Assembly: GCA_037179515.1 (NCBI GenBank)
Contig: JAXCGZ010021414.1
Coordinates: 5,001 to 49,146, forward strand
Reading direction: 5' to 3'
From: Halocaridina rubra
Taxonomy: Eukaryota; Arthropoda; Malacostraca; Decapoda; Atyidae
Length of the DNA stretch: 44,146 bases
Under the pieces are notes generated by a model. That model did not search any database and was not told the DNA's origin. It saw nothing but the letters and a program-made list of their open reading frames with translations. A program made the position numbers and the translations under genes. Positions 1 to 13,902 of this stretch are shown piece after piece; position 1 is the stretch's first letter, and each line of letters begins with the position of its first letter.

Positions 1-64
1 ATCTTGGAATCCAAGAGAAAATGTAAAGAACATATTAAATATAATGCAGAGGAAGTATTTAAGC

Positions 65-372
65 ATTATGATAGGTGTCTCAAGAATAGATAGAGTAAGG
101 AATGAGGAGGTGAGGCAGGGAACGTTGTTGAAAGAAAGCTGTAGTATCAATTAGACGAGCGAGTTTTGAGATAGTTTGGACATATGGAAAGAAAGAACGA
201 GGAACGTCTAACAAAGAGATTTTGGCAAGCAGAAAGAAGTGCCGTAAGTCCAAGGGGAAGATCTAGAATGAGATGGATGGATGTGTTGAGCAGAGCATGT
301 AATTCCCATGGTATATTAGTGAAGGTGGAAAGAGAGAGTGCAAAGATATGGATTGATGGAGAGAGTTTGTGA
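65..372 (+). pseudogene. Decayed C-terminal fragment of a non-LTR retrotransposon reverse-transcriptase ORF
   Basis: Reading from 65, the frame gives a stretch like IMIGVSRIDRVRNEEVRQ. After a frame change, 184-372 gives MERKNEERLTKRFWQAE followed by PRGRSRMRWMDVLSRAC. These are the same blocks, in the same order, as the C-terminal part of the larger reverse-transcriptase element at 32375-32959 ([35 protein letters not shown]). A stop codon falls where the related element has Trp in the WFGH motif, and there is at least one frameshift, so the copy is dead. No polymerase core is present, so the element was either truncated or starts before the window. It keeps the PRGR linker that the 32-kb copy lacks, so the two are separate, diverged insertions. 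Confidence 0.7.
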
Positions 373-887
373 ATATTGATGTACATCAAAGGCATTTTTG
401 AGCACCTGCTTAGGGTCGTAAGCTGGAATGGGTTGATGTTGGCATGTTACAATGAAATGAACAGGTGAGAGGAAGACAGTTACGGTATTCGAACCCCACG
501 ACATGCCATTGCTCACATATCGTGTGGATGACCCAAGGAGCTAAGATGGGTGAGATGGAGTGCATTGGGTTTCCAATAAATGGGTGTGCTTTGACTTTGC
601 CACGCCCTTTACTAAGAGGACTAAGGCCATTATGACTGTATTTAGCTTCTATTTATATATTGATTTGTGTGCATAGGTATATGTTCATATACCTCATTTC
701 TCCTTGACCAGAATTTGGAGTTGGAATTGTACAGCTCTGTTCATTTTGTACAAACTCAGTTTAATGGAGGAAAATACTCTTCAGATTGCCGAATATGGCG
801 TCAATGCCATTAAAATGTAAAAATGTGTGTACGTTTCATCAGAACATTAACCTTACAGAAAACACGCAGGAACACAATGTGCACGCA

Positions 888-890
<3 letters not shown>
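373..890. other. Non-coding stretch, possibly the 3' flank of the retroelement fragment
   Basis: No open frame, RNA gene or repeat that I can recognise. It may include the 3' untranslated tail of the retroelement fragment, because composition does not change sharply at 372, but no terminus or target-site duplication was found. Confidence 0.3.

Positions 891-970
<80 letters not shown>
891..970. repeat. (AC)40 microsatellite
   Basis: Uninterrupted AC repeat. Open frames across it are artefacts of the repeat. Confidence 0.97.
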
Positions 971-972
<2 letters not shown>

Positions 973-1291
973 ACATTTACGATTTTTATATGAATGCTAA
1001 TGCTGTTGGAGACTTCAGTTTTATGAATCATTTGTTCTTAGTAGATACAAAGTAAGAGTGTAATAAATTTATTTTGTAATGAAATGAAAAGCAAAACAAA
1101 AAAATATAAATAATAAATACACGCACAAGTTTATATATTCTTTAGGAAATATTTACAAACAAGATATCTTCGTTTATTTGTTTTCCTATCCTTCAATATT
1201 GAAGTGCTTAAAAAAAGGCTTATCGAATTCTCTTTGAAGGTTGAAGAAAACGAAGCTTAATACTCATTGATTTGTGAAGAAAGAGCTCCCT

Positions 1292-3041
<1,750 letters not shown>

Positions 3042-3244
3042 CCCATGAGGAGAATGAGGAGACACAGGAAGAGGAGGAAAAGGAGGAGGAGGATATCTGT
3101 TTATATAACTATATTGAATTAATGCTTTGCGGGCAGCGCAAAAAATAACAGATCATAAGATAGTATATATTAAGCTTACAGACGGTCTTATACTGTCGAA
3201 AACCGGATCTTGGACTTGCTCTTTTAATTGGTCAACATATTTAT

Positions 3245-3475
<231 letters not shown>

Positions 3476-3573
3476 ATTAAACTAATTTCGAGGTTGCGAT
3501 TGATCTCAAACGAAGCGTGAAATGATAAGAAATAAAGTACACGGACAGTTCGGATGAGGATGTTGACAGGGAG

Positions 3574-3676
<103 letters not shown>

Positions 3677-3913
3677 AGACGAGTTTGAATCTTCACTCTA
3701 AAACAGATGAAGATAAGAATACTTTCACTTTTATCTATTGTCCATATAATACATTTTGTTTTTCTTTTTTTGCCTTAAGAATTGATAAGAGAAGCGGAGT
3801 GTCTCAAAAACACCAAAAGTCAATGAATCTTTTGCTGATGTGACGCGTTCTGTACTGCACGAAAATACGTACCAGAAAATGTGCACACATTTCTTTTTAG
3901 ATTCAAAAATCTG

Positions 3914-4181
<268 letters not shown>

Positions 4182-4793
4182 TTTTCAGTACTTCGCCAAC
4201 TACAGAACATAATCTGTCAAGAGATATTGTGATACTCATTGTCTCTTCTATGTAAAAAGACATAAACATAATAGCAAAAATTGAACGACGAGGCGTATTA
4301 TGACGCATAATGACATATTTATGTGTATACGTAAAATATCACAGATCAGTTGTTACAACTTGCAACACGGTACTTGTTCTTGTGATGTTGTTATGTGAAC
4401 AACACGAACAAACAACCGAATCTTTTTGTTAAGTCGAGACATCAAAGCTAAACAGATTCTCTGTTATAGTTGTTGATGTACTTCTTGTCTGGATTTGTAT
4501 ATATTGTATTTTCATATTTATTTGTTTGTCATTTATTTATTTGTTTTATTTACTTATTTATTTGTTTATTTATTTATTTATTTATATATGTAGTTATTTC
4601 TTTCTGTTTATTTTTGCATTTTCGTTCACTTATTTGGTAGGCTATTCTTTTTCTTGCTTATGCGCTGACGTCACTTATGTATCTCTTTGATGTTCTGATA
4701 GATGGTAAACAGGTTGATGATATTGGCCCTCAAAACTAAATATATGATTTCGTAAGAAAAAATTGTGCTCTCCTTTGAAATACAAAACACAGC

Positions 4794-4794
<1 letters not shown>
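4182..4794. other. Non-coding stretch with degenerate (TTTA/TTTG)n around 4517-4590
   Basis: No gene seen. The middle is an imperfect TTTA/TTTG-type tetranucleotide repeat; the rest is AT-rich unique sequence. Confidence 0.5.

Positions 4795-4883
<89 letters not shown>
4795..4883. repeat. (TC)n microsatellite
   Basis: Pure TC run of nearly 90 bases. Confidence 0.96.
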
Positions 4884-4885
<2 letters not shown>

Positions 4886-4971
4886 ATTTTTCTATGTATG
4901 TATGTACACATTGGTCCTACTGTACTAGCAAAAGCTAGGCCATGGCCGGTGCAATTACGATCTCTGTCGCA

Positions 4972-5030
4972 TTTATTTAAGTATTTATTTATTTATTTAT
5001 ATTATTTATTTATTCATTCATTTATTTCAG
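4972..5030. repeat. Imperfect (TTTA)n microsatellite
   Basis: Tandem ATTT/TTTA units with a few substitutions (TTCA, TATA). Confidence 0.85.
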
Positions 5031-5385
5031 TGTTTGACTAATTTTACAACATAGCGAATATATAATTTTGGCACGCAGTTTGTTCCAATAATGGCCTCCC
5101 ACATCCAAAGATGTACATATTAAGGCTTATTAAACATGGCCTATTATCATACATACATATCTGCCTTGGGTTGTTGAGAGTCTCTTCTACCATTGTCTCC
5201 ACACATATATAATAGTATATTCATATAACCTGGTGAATTATCAAGGACTATCAAGTGAGGGAGGTCACTGCTCTCCTCTGCACATATCCACGAAGTTCTA
5301 GTGAAGAAATGCTGTACGAACTACTACAGCGTCTCAAAACTAGGACTTTATGGGTTTGACGAAGAGATGAGACGCTAGAGACTAA

Positions 5386-5636
5386 AGGGGGGTTTACACG
5401 GTCAAACGGTTCGTCGAACGCGGTTCGACAGACAAGTGTTTGAAGTGATATTCGAACATGTGAACGGGGTATTTGGTTGTCGAACACGTTCCGTTCGAAC
5501 GTGTGAACGGGGTATTTGGTTGTCGAACACGTTCCGTGTTCGACAACCAAATACCCCGTTCACACGTTCGAACATCACATCAAACACTTGTCTGTCGAAC
5601 CGCGTTCGACGAACCGTTTGACCGTGTAAACCCCCT
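5386..5636. mobile_element. Foldback MITE with long terminal inverted repeats and TAA target-site duplication
   Basis: The left end AGGGGGGTTTACACGG is mirrored by the right end CCGTGTAAACCCCCT, and the inverted match continues inward for about 100 bases per arm (TCAAACGGTTCGTCGAAC and so on). The three bases TAA at 5383-5385 and 5637-5639 flank the element directly, consistent with a 3-bp target-site duplication. TAA/TTA duplications are typical of PIF/Harbinger (Tourist-type) elements, so assignment to that superfamily is likely but inferred. No transposase is encoded. The left arm carries a 43-bp tandem duplication (5451-5493 and 5494-5536), so the hairpin is asymmetric. The element is much more GC-rich than its surroundings. 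Confidence 0.85.
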
Positions 5637-5802
5637 TAATGGATGGATACATTCTGAACGTCTGAGAAGTGAAGCTTCGATGATCTTTTTTGCTGAAAAT
5701 TCAACTCAATGTCTTATAAATTACGGAATGAACTCCATTATGTTTGCTAAATAATGAAACTTGACTGTAGATTTTGCTGATGAATTTTTCATTACCTTTA
5801 CG

Positions 5803-6004
<202 letters not shown>

Positions 6005-6264
6005 TGATGCTTGAGGAATTCATCGGCCTCAGGTGAGTGTGATAACAAAGTACCCGTGAAGCCGACGAACAAGGTTCATAAGAAGATAAACACGGTGATC
6101 ATTCTTGTTCGGTTATTTCTTATATTCAGTGCCTATTTTCCTCAATGACAAAGTGTTCAGCTCTCGCGCCTTCAAATTATTTCAGTATAGAACTTTATTT
6201 CCCATCTCCAGTCTGTCTGTGTTCACCCCCATAGTGGGTATTAATAGTGATATGCAAAACGTAG

Positions 6265-6410
<146 letters not shown>

Positions 6411-6504
6411 GGAATAGAATAAAAGGGTACATTTGCAAGTCAGTGAGTATGGAAAACTAATTTATTGAAAGGTAATAGGTATATATTCCTTTTCTTTTGA
6501 ACAG

Positions 6505-6762
6505 GCCAGAAGTAAGAGTGGCTCTGTGGACGCAGTACCCAAAAGTCAGCAAGGCAAAGGCGGGCAAGCCCAGAAACTTGGAACACCTTCGAAGACCGGA
6601 AGCAACAAGCAGGTGGGCAAACCCTCCGCACAGAAGACGCAGGTCAAACAGGCTCCTTCCAAGGTACAAGTACAGCAGCAACCCCCACTCCCTGGAAAGG
6701 GGAAGAAGGGCAAGAAAGGGCACAAGCATCAACAATATGACCTCATCGTTACCATTGATCTT
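6505..6762 (+). CDS. Calmodulin-like gene, first visible exon: basic Lys/Gln/Gly/Pro-rich N-terminal extension (partial)
   Basis: The exon is bounded by a pyrimidine-rich acceptor (TTCTTTTGAACAG, ending 6504) and a strong donor (GTAAGT from 6763). It is 258 bases, 86 whole codons, phase 0 at both ends, and joins in frame to the EF-hand exon at 11836. It encodes a low-complexity segment rich in Lys, Gln, Gly, Ser and Pro, with short runs such as GKGKKGKKGHKHQQ near its end. No domain is recognisable; it looks disordered and strongly basic. Calmodulin has no such extension. There is no in-frame ATG in the exon, and the GTG at 6526 is internal, so translation must start in an exon upstream that I did not find. 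The downstream exons make this a calmodulin-like protein of at least 236 residues. Its role is unknown; a basic tail could bind membranes, nucleic acid or a partner protein (inference). Confidence 0.8.
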
Positions 6763-7050
6763 GTAAGTTTCTCACTCACTCTCGCTTCTGTCACCTCTTT
6801 TCTTCGTGTTTCCCTCTTCGCGGTTTCTCTCTTCAGTCTGTGTGTAGAAATGTTCCAGACTACACACCAGAATTTTCCTTCATTATTTTTTGATCAGAAG
6901 GAGCTTGGTGTTCCTTGTTTTTTTTTTCAGATTTTGCAGTCTAATAAAACTCTTTTCAGAGCGACGAAATGGAGTTAGTTCGCTTTTTAAATATGGCACA
7001 TAATATAGGTGTGTACACCTTGTCATTTTTGTTATGTGTCGCCTTCATAC

Positions 7051-7152
<102 letters not shown>

Positions 7153-9089
7153 GTTCGATTTATATTCTCAGATTTTTGTATATCATTTTTACAAAGTTTG
7201 CAGTGATCCAGATTTTGATGTCTAGGAACTCTATTTTTATGGAATAATTCTAAAGATTACCATTTTGTACGTATATATGTATGTGTGTACGAAAGTATGT
7301 ATTTTAAAGATTTCTATATCATGTTTGAAAGGGAAGGTGGCTGAGCATGAGAAATTTTCATTTAAAAATATCAAAGATAACCACTACAATATATAGGATC
7401 ATTTAGGTGCTAAAACTATAAAAACAATTTCAATTAGAATCTTGCTAAAAGTCTGTTTTCTTGGTAAAACATAATAATAATATTTCCTTTTGTTACTTTA
7501 TTTTGTTTAAATGTTCTGGTTTTATCGTAAGTTGTATATTTATATAAATGCCATATGTGTTATGTGCTATCATTTTGTTTTACTTTTGTGTTTCATTACC
7601 TAGTCGGCAGATCTCTGGAGAAAAGAGACCCAATGTCTGTAAGCATCGTTCATCCGTGTTCACTGTTGATTTTTATACAATTATGCAACCCCAAGCGACC
7701 CTTAGCGATTTCTTCTAGTGTTATTTCTAATAATTGAATGTTGTGGATTCTTCTTCCGTTCGGCTGACGCTGTTAATTTTTAGCTTAGATGAATTTCTGA
7801 ATTTGCTGTAATTTAGAATGTAGTAAGTATTTTTAGACAGATAAGTACGAAGCCTTTGTATGCAAATAGGTCAAACAGAATAATGTACTGTCAGTGAGTG
7901 CAAGTGCTTCGTTCAGGGTGAGGCCATTTTGGCGAATGTACCAAATCTAGAGACTTTTGAGCGCTACTCTGTAAATTATAGACAAAAATTTTATTGCATA
8001 AAACTGTGTTTAGGTCTAAAGTTAACTGTTAAAGAATTAGATATAGTATATGTAGTTTTTAAATAGTATATGATGTGTAGTGTTTTCATAGAAGAACAGC
8101 ATCAGCCGAACGCTTAGAACCTGGAGTTGAAGCTTTTGACGCTTATTTTTTCTTTCATGTAAGCTGGGCACATGCTAGATTCTAGATATTTTCTTGATCT
8201 CTGATCTTATATGTCCCTATATTTTAGCTTAGTAATGCTTAGTTTAGCATTAAAAGATCTTATTAAATGTAGTAAACAGGTTAAAGAAAAGGCAATACAA
8301 ATATTTTCATAATATCAGTTATGTTTAAGGTGTTTGACATATAACATCAGAGATTAACTATTCAACAGAAAAAAAGACAGAAAAAATAGCACTTCCTTAT
8401 TTAGAGGATGTATTAATAATCTGGTATGTTTGTTTGAATCATAAAATTGCACCCCAAAATTTAAGATAATAAGCGTTTTGAAGAAAATATGACCGTCTTT
8501 CCTAGATTTTCTCTAGAAGTCCCAGCAAATTTTCATGATGATTATTTTGAGAAAAGAGGTCGTTCTCACAGAGTAATAGTGGTAGACGTAGATATTTTAC
8601 ATTTATGTAACAATTGCTATTGTTATTGTGAAGCGTAAGTATATCTTGTGTACTTTTGTTAAGTATATATAAGTAAGGTATTGACATTTATTTAATAAAG
8701 TCGAAAATAACACCACATAACCTGAGTGAAACAATTTTGAGTTTACTGAATTGATGAATGCTGCAGTCTTTTGAAATTAACCCATATAACAGCAGATTGA
8801 CGTATAGATAGTTGTACCCAAGCTCTATGCTTTAAATAAATATATATAAATCCTCTTGAATCTGTATAATGCTCAAACAATATTGGGATTTAAAACTGAA
8901 TATTCGATTGTGATTAGATCTGGTCACCAATTCATTACTCTTTCAGCTCCTCATCTTCGAACAGTATCGAGTCGCCTTTAAGGAAAAGGCAGACCTCTCT
9001 CTTAAATATTTCTTGAAGTCCTACATATTGTTCTTGTGTTGTTAGATAGACTCAAGCTTGCCCAAAGACAATTTTGAGTAAATCTAATG

Positions 9090-9099
<10 letters not shown>

Positions 9100-9182
<83 letters not shown>
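9100..9182. repeat. (TA)n microsatellite
   Basis: About 80 bases of TA preceded by TTTATTTATTTA. It is the last long TA tract before 33.2 kb. Confidence 0.96.
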
Positions 9183-9185
<3 letters not shown>

Positions 9186-9452
9186 TCATTTATTTTTTAT
9201 GCAGCAATTAGTTCATTTTAAGTTCTTTGTTGTGAGGTCAGTTCCTTGAACAGTCGATCACTGAGGAAGTCTGTTGACGTGGAGGACAGGATTCTTTTTG
9301 TATTAAAACTTATGTCATTTGCAGTTTTCACGTTAGTGTAAAATATTATGATAAATGTTTATTTTCACAACACCACCTAGTAAAAGAAAATTACAAATCA
9401 GAAATAAAATCGTTTTAATTGTCAACACATTTTTCAACTAGGGGTGAGTTAG

Positions 9453-9466
9453 CCTAACCTAACCTA
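9453..9466. repeat. Short (CCTAA)n telomere-like run
   Basis: CCTAACCTAACCTA, nearly three units of the complement of TTAGG, the usual arthropod telomere repeat. It is too short to be more than a curiosity. Confidence 0.6.
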
Positions 9467-10314
9467 CTATGATAGATTTCATGATTTATTTTAATTGGAT
9501 GTGAATATCATTTCTTACGAATATTATAGTGTAATGGCTCATATGTCAGCATGATATGTGAGTTAGGAAAACTCAGATGTCGACTGGTAATTGAATAGAA
9601 TTACGTTTTAGAAAGGGCATGCATATATTCACATGGATAATTTAGCCCACATATGCCGGTATTAAACAATGTACAGTATTTAGTGTTTAAATGGCTGTCG
9701 GGTATGCTGTTTTTTTTTTATAGTGATGTTTGCAAATATATTTTGGGAGAGTTATATGGTTAAAGTAATTTCATAAAATTACATCTTTATGTAATAATTA
9801 CAATCTGTCACTTCCATTGGGTAATTGCAATAGTGACTCTCTTGAGTGATTTCGACGATGCAATGCACTTATCATAATTATTTTCTATGTGAAATTATTG
9901 ATTATAATAGTCATTTTTTTCGGAAATGAGTAGTTTTTAGATATACCTTCCATTTCTAATGGAAATGACTCAAAATCAACTGGTTTGCACAGGAAATAAT
10001 GGGAAACACAGTTTTATTTCCTGATTTTAATGTTTTTCCTTCTGAACCCCTTTACCTAACCCAACCACATCTCATCTAACTCTATGTTGGTAGGTATTAT
10101 GGGTCCCATTACCAAAATATCCTCATTTACAGTAAGCTGAATATTTTCAACATTATTAACAAAACCTCCATTTTCTTAATACTGTTTACAGCTATGCGTG
10201 TGTATTTTTTAACGAAAGACCCAAATAGACATCGGAAGATATGGAAAGTCAAAGTAAAGCACTTTCCATAAAAAAAAAATATATTCTATTTCAATTATCA
10301 ACTCGCAGTAGGTT

Positions 10315-10622
10315 GGTCCATTGCACCATCCGCCCGATGCGATACTACAGCTTAAAGGTCTTTTAGACTTAAATAGGGCTGTCCAGGACAGTTCAGTGTA
10401 AAGTCTTCCACCAGTTACGGTTCTTTTTCTATGCCTACATCAACACCGAATATTCTCAGATATTCGTTACACATATCTTTTTATCCCTTCACATCTGACC
10501 AGTCACAACACTCTATCTCTATTTCGTTACTTTTGTTTTCTTCGTGCCTAGGCCCGATGAGGGCAGATTGTTATTATTATTTTATTTTGGCCCGTCCTGG
10601 TTTCACAATCATAAAAAAAAAG
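10315..10622 (+). mobile_element. LINE 3'-end or SINE-like repeat, copy A
   Basis: This non-coding block is repeated in opposite orientation at 41896-42191. Both copies share, in order, TCCATTGCA, AAAGGTCTTTT, the palindrome CTGTCCAGGACAG, AGTTACGGTT, TCTATGCCTACATCAACACC, CCCTTCACATCTGAC and GGCCCGATGAGGGCAGAT, then end in A-rich sequence. The last part (GTGCCTAGGCCCGATGAGGGCA) also matches the 3' tail of the LINE fragments at 13903-14540 and 33857-34170. It is therefore either the 3' untranslated end of that LINE or a SINE that uses the same tail. No tRNA-like boxes are obvious at its head. This copy has two small insertions relative to the other. Confidence 0.75.
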
Positions 10623-10952
10623 TTTCACTCACCCAGTTAGGGAAAAAATTCATGAATATGATTAAGTTAGGCAGGCAAGATGAGAGCTGGTTAAATTAGT
10701 TTATCTTTAGTTCACCCCAAAATAGGAGATGAGCTGACAATTAAAATGGTTGTTTTTAGCTGTGTTAGCATATATTCCAGTGTTTTCTATTCTCAGTTCA
10801 TTCGTTGAGATGTGAAAGAAAGCAACTACTGTTTCCTAATTGGAGCTGAATTTATATAATTAACAACACAATTACCCAACCTGATATTATAAAAAAAAAA
10901 ACTTGCCAGAGTATTCACCCCTCAGACCATCCTATAATCAACGTAATATGAC

Positions 10953-10976
10953 TTAACCTAACCTAACCTAACCTAA
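10953..10976. repeat. Interstitial (CCTAA)n telomere-like repeat
   Basis: TTAA followed by four copies of CCTAA. It matches the arthropod TTAGG telomere motif on the minus strand but is short and intronic. Confidence 0.7.
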
Positions 10977-11835
10977 TATTATACTAAAATGGGACTTAAC
11001 TAATCTAACAACCTTGATCTGGGCCATTTTCATGGTCTTTCACAAGTCTCCTTTAATTTCTGTTGCTTAGCCTCTTGTATAATAATACCAAGAGTCAAAA
11101 CTAGCAATTATTTTTATAATGATTTATATAATTAGTTAGTTCATGGTTTGGTCTGCTGAGTGATGACAGCCTGTCAAGAAATTTTTACTTACCCAAATAT
11201 CTGGGAAATTTAAAATTATCTCTGACGCTAATGCTTTAGTTTTCATAGCAGCTCCGCAGTGGTACTGTCAAGATAATAAAGCTCCTTAGTATGCAAAGTA
11301 ATGTGTACTTAGCCTTATGTGCTGGATAATAAAGTTTTCCTTAGGAGAAAAAGAAAAATATGATTGTCTTGTGCATTATTTTCTACCATTAATGTTTAAA
11401 ATATTTTTAGAACTCATGGGGTATTTGTAATACAAGCTAAGTGGAGTTGAAAATATAGAGAATGTGATTGGTAGAAAGAATGACCTCACTGTTTACTGAA
11501 GAATGAATTATTTGACTACTCTCCACCATTAACAAACATTTTTCTCTCCATGAAGCTTCTTTTTTTTTATAGCAGCTCCGTTAGTTAACACTTAACAAAA
11601 TCGTTCTTTTAAGATCTGGTTAAAGGTACTAACACCTGGGACATTTGTAGGTACACTGTATATATTCTTTCGTTAACTCAGGCAGTAAGTTTCAGGAAAT
11701 GTTATTAGTTAAGCAGCAGTAGTCAAAAGATTTCACTTAATTACAGTATATGTAATTGCATTGCATATACCATACCATCACTTGTGATCAAGAAAAAATA
11801 GAAATTGGCATATTATTCCAAATTCTGTTATTCAG

Positions 11836-11971
11836 GTTGAGTATGGTCTGACAGATGATCTTGTCGCCGAGTTCAAGGAAGCGTTCATGCTCTTTGATAA
11901 AGATGAGGATGGCATGATAACAACTGCAGAATTAGGAGTTGTTATGAGATCCCTTGGCCAACGACCATCAG
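11836..11971 (+). CDS. Calmodulin-like gene, exon encoding EF-hand 1
   Basis: The exon starts in phase 0 after TTCAG and ends one base into a codon before the donor GTAAGAG. It encodes [17 protein letters not shown], the loop [12 protein letters not shown] and then [14 protein letters not shown], which aligns without gaps to the first EF-hand of calmodulin and the central part of its N-lobe. The loop (residues 107-118 of the visible protein) has Asp at 1, Asp at 3, Asp at 5, Gly at 6, Thr at 9 and Glu at 12, so it should bind calcium. It is the only one of the four loops with all acidic ligands in place. Across the whole EF-hand part I count about 58% identity to calmodulin, by eye and from memory of that sequence. 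This is lower than the near-identity of true animal calmodulins, so it is a divergent paralogue. Confidence 0.93.
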
Positions 11972-12189
11972 GTAAGAGAACATTTTATACTAGCATGAGA
12001 TAAGTAAAAGTATTATATACTTATTATGCACGTGTTTGAGGGCATAAGTCTTATGTCTGCATATATAAATCTTACTTGGAATTATGACCACTTAGTACGT
12101 TAATGAAAAGAGGATAACAGGAAACAGAACAGGGATCGGTCAGAGTAAAGACTTATTATCCAGTGACTTAGTTGCTTTTTGGTTGAATG

Positions 12190-13900
12190 TCATCTTTATT
12201 GGCAGGGGTGAGTATAGGTTATCTATTAATAATAAAGGGAGACAACCAGCAAAGGAAATAACACATAGTGAGTTTGCAATACCAATAGATACAGGACTGC
12301 GACAGAGCAATAAAGCAAAATGACCTTAAATGAGAACTCCCCTTCAATAATAGCTGAGCAAGAAAAACTCCAAACCAGGACCCACCAGAAGAACCAGATC
12401 GAGTAACAATGTCTGTAACATCATGGAAGCAAGATGTGCAGACATCCCCAGGAAAACTGAGGTATAATAAAGCAAGACTTTCTGGTCGGTAACAGGAAGC
12501 AAGCACATATTTAGCGCAACCTGCATGGACAGACCATGAACACAATGACCTGCCAGTGGAAAGACAGCCAAGGAAGACACAAAAGGATCTAAGGGGTGAA
12601 TGCAAAGCCCTCAGCATAAAGGGAAAGAGAGAGAAGTCTCCAAGAACAAGCCTGCAGGATTGTCCAAGCTCGCCTTCACAGGTAGATGTTAGCCCATATA
12701 ATAGGGTGAGGAAAAGGAGGGTATATTGATTGGCTAGGTTCTAATGGACACCAAGTCCAAAGAGATACCTACTTCTAACAATAGTGACTGATCCCTAACC
12801 AGGATCAGATCCAAGTCCACAATCCTCGCCACTCCTAACGCTTTTGAGAAATAAGCACATAGTGGAAGGGGATGCCAGCAACTAAAATATATTTCCCCTC
12901 AGTTTTGTTTCACTTTAGAAAAATCACATAAAACACTCCTCCACCAATCTGTGACCCCAAGAACTAAGCTTGTGTCCCATACCAGCGGACACTAGTGGAC
13001 TGCAAGCAGCATTTCACCAGTGGATCCTAAAATGTGAGAATAATGGAAAATGCCAGCAAGGGGTACCTACCAATAAAAGAAATCACCACTTTAGGGTTTT
13101 CCCCCCTGTGATAACCCACCTTGGAAAAGTTACAGAACACGTTGAAGAGCCAATTATTGACCACAAGAACTGAGAAAATGTACCATGCCAGCAAACAGAA
13201 ATTGGGTTCAAGTAGCACCCCCTTACCAGGACAAAAATCATAAAGCGTCCTCTAAAGAGGGCATAGGGCCCCTCCCAATTGCAAGGGTGTCCCTAGATAC
13301 CCAGAGTGCCAAGTGAGACCATCATTCCTCGGGGAAACACAGCCTCAATACATGGTAAAAAAATAGGGCCCAAAGGGCAGACGCAAACCATACCATTTCC
13401 ACAGAAGAGAAGACCGCGAAAACAAGAAACAGACAGAGCCAGAGCAAAAACACCTCCAGGACAGATTCTACAATTGACGATATCTCAACTGCAGACAGGT
13501 TCAAAAAAGACAGCAGTGATTAGAGAGCCTCAACTCCAGAAGGATGTCATTCAGGGCTCTGGAACCGCTAAGTCAGAATCTACTATTGCACTCGTAAAGC
13601 CAGGTGTTGAATAATTTAGCACATTAAGATCTATACACACTAGGCCCTCCCTATTTCTCCTACCAAGAGGAAGATCAGTCAAGGCAAAACAAGTCCGAGA
13701 CAAATATACAGCGGCTGAATCCATCAACCAAAGCCGTGATAAAGGACAACAGGTAATAACTAACATTAAGAAAACGAAAATGACCAGGAACATCATTGGT
13801 AGGTCCTACCTCAATTCCAGATACCAATTTACAATTGGCAGAAAGGCCATTTAAATGAACACACCCCAAAAAGTATTGCCTCTCCCCAAAGAGTCCCTAA
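12190..13900. other. Unassigned block with strand-skewed composition, probably an old inserted element
   Basis: Compared with the AT-rich intron around it, this stretch is richer in A, C and G and poor in T on the plus strand, with long frames on both strands. On the minus strand, 12219-12617 is open for 132 codons but encodes a Cys/Leu/Ser-rich product with no motif I know. On the plus strand, 13306-13614 is open for 102 codons and is Lys/Gln/Pro-rich. Neither can be named. Weakly similar direct repeats recur inside (AAGAACT followed by ATGCCAGC or ATACCAGC near 12960 and 13165), suggesting a degenerate tandem structure. A similar composition resumes at about 15180-15960 beyond the LINE fragment, so the LINE may have inserted into it. 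Its identity is open. Confidence 0.4.
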
Positions 13901-13902
13901 CA

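Noticed and set aside
6526..6978. GTG-initiated ORF running past 6762
   Set aside because: The frame is real exon sequence only up to the GTAAGT donor at 6763. The GTG is internal because the frame stays open back to the acceptor at 6504, and the part after 6762 is intron.
12219..12617. 132-codon minus-strand frame, the longest non-repeat one outside the retroelement
   Set aside because: Cys/Leu/Ser-rich with no motif, in a T-rich strand where stops are rarer. Not supported as a gene; kept only as part of the odd block.
13306..13614. Lys/Gln-rich 102-codon frame, possibly another exon of the calmodulin-like gene because of its similar composition
   Set aside because: No splice sites in a suitable phase were seen, and exons 11836-11971 and 16590-16725 join perfectly in calmodulin register without it.
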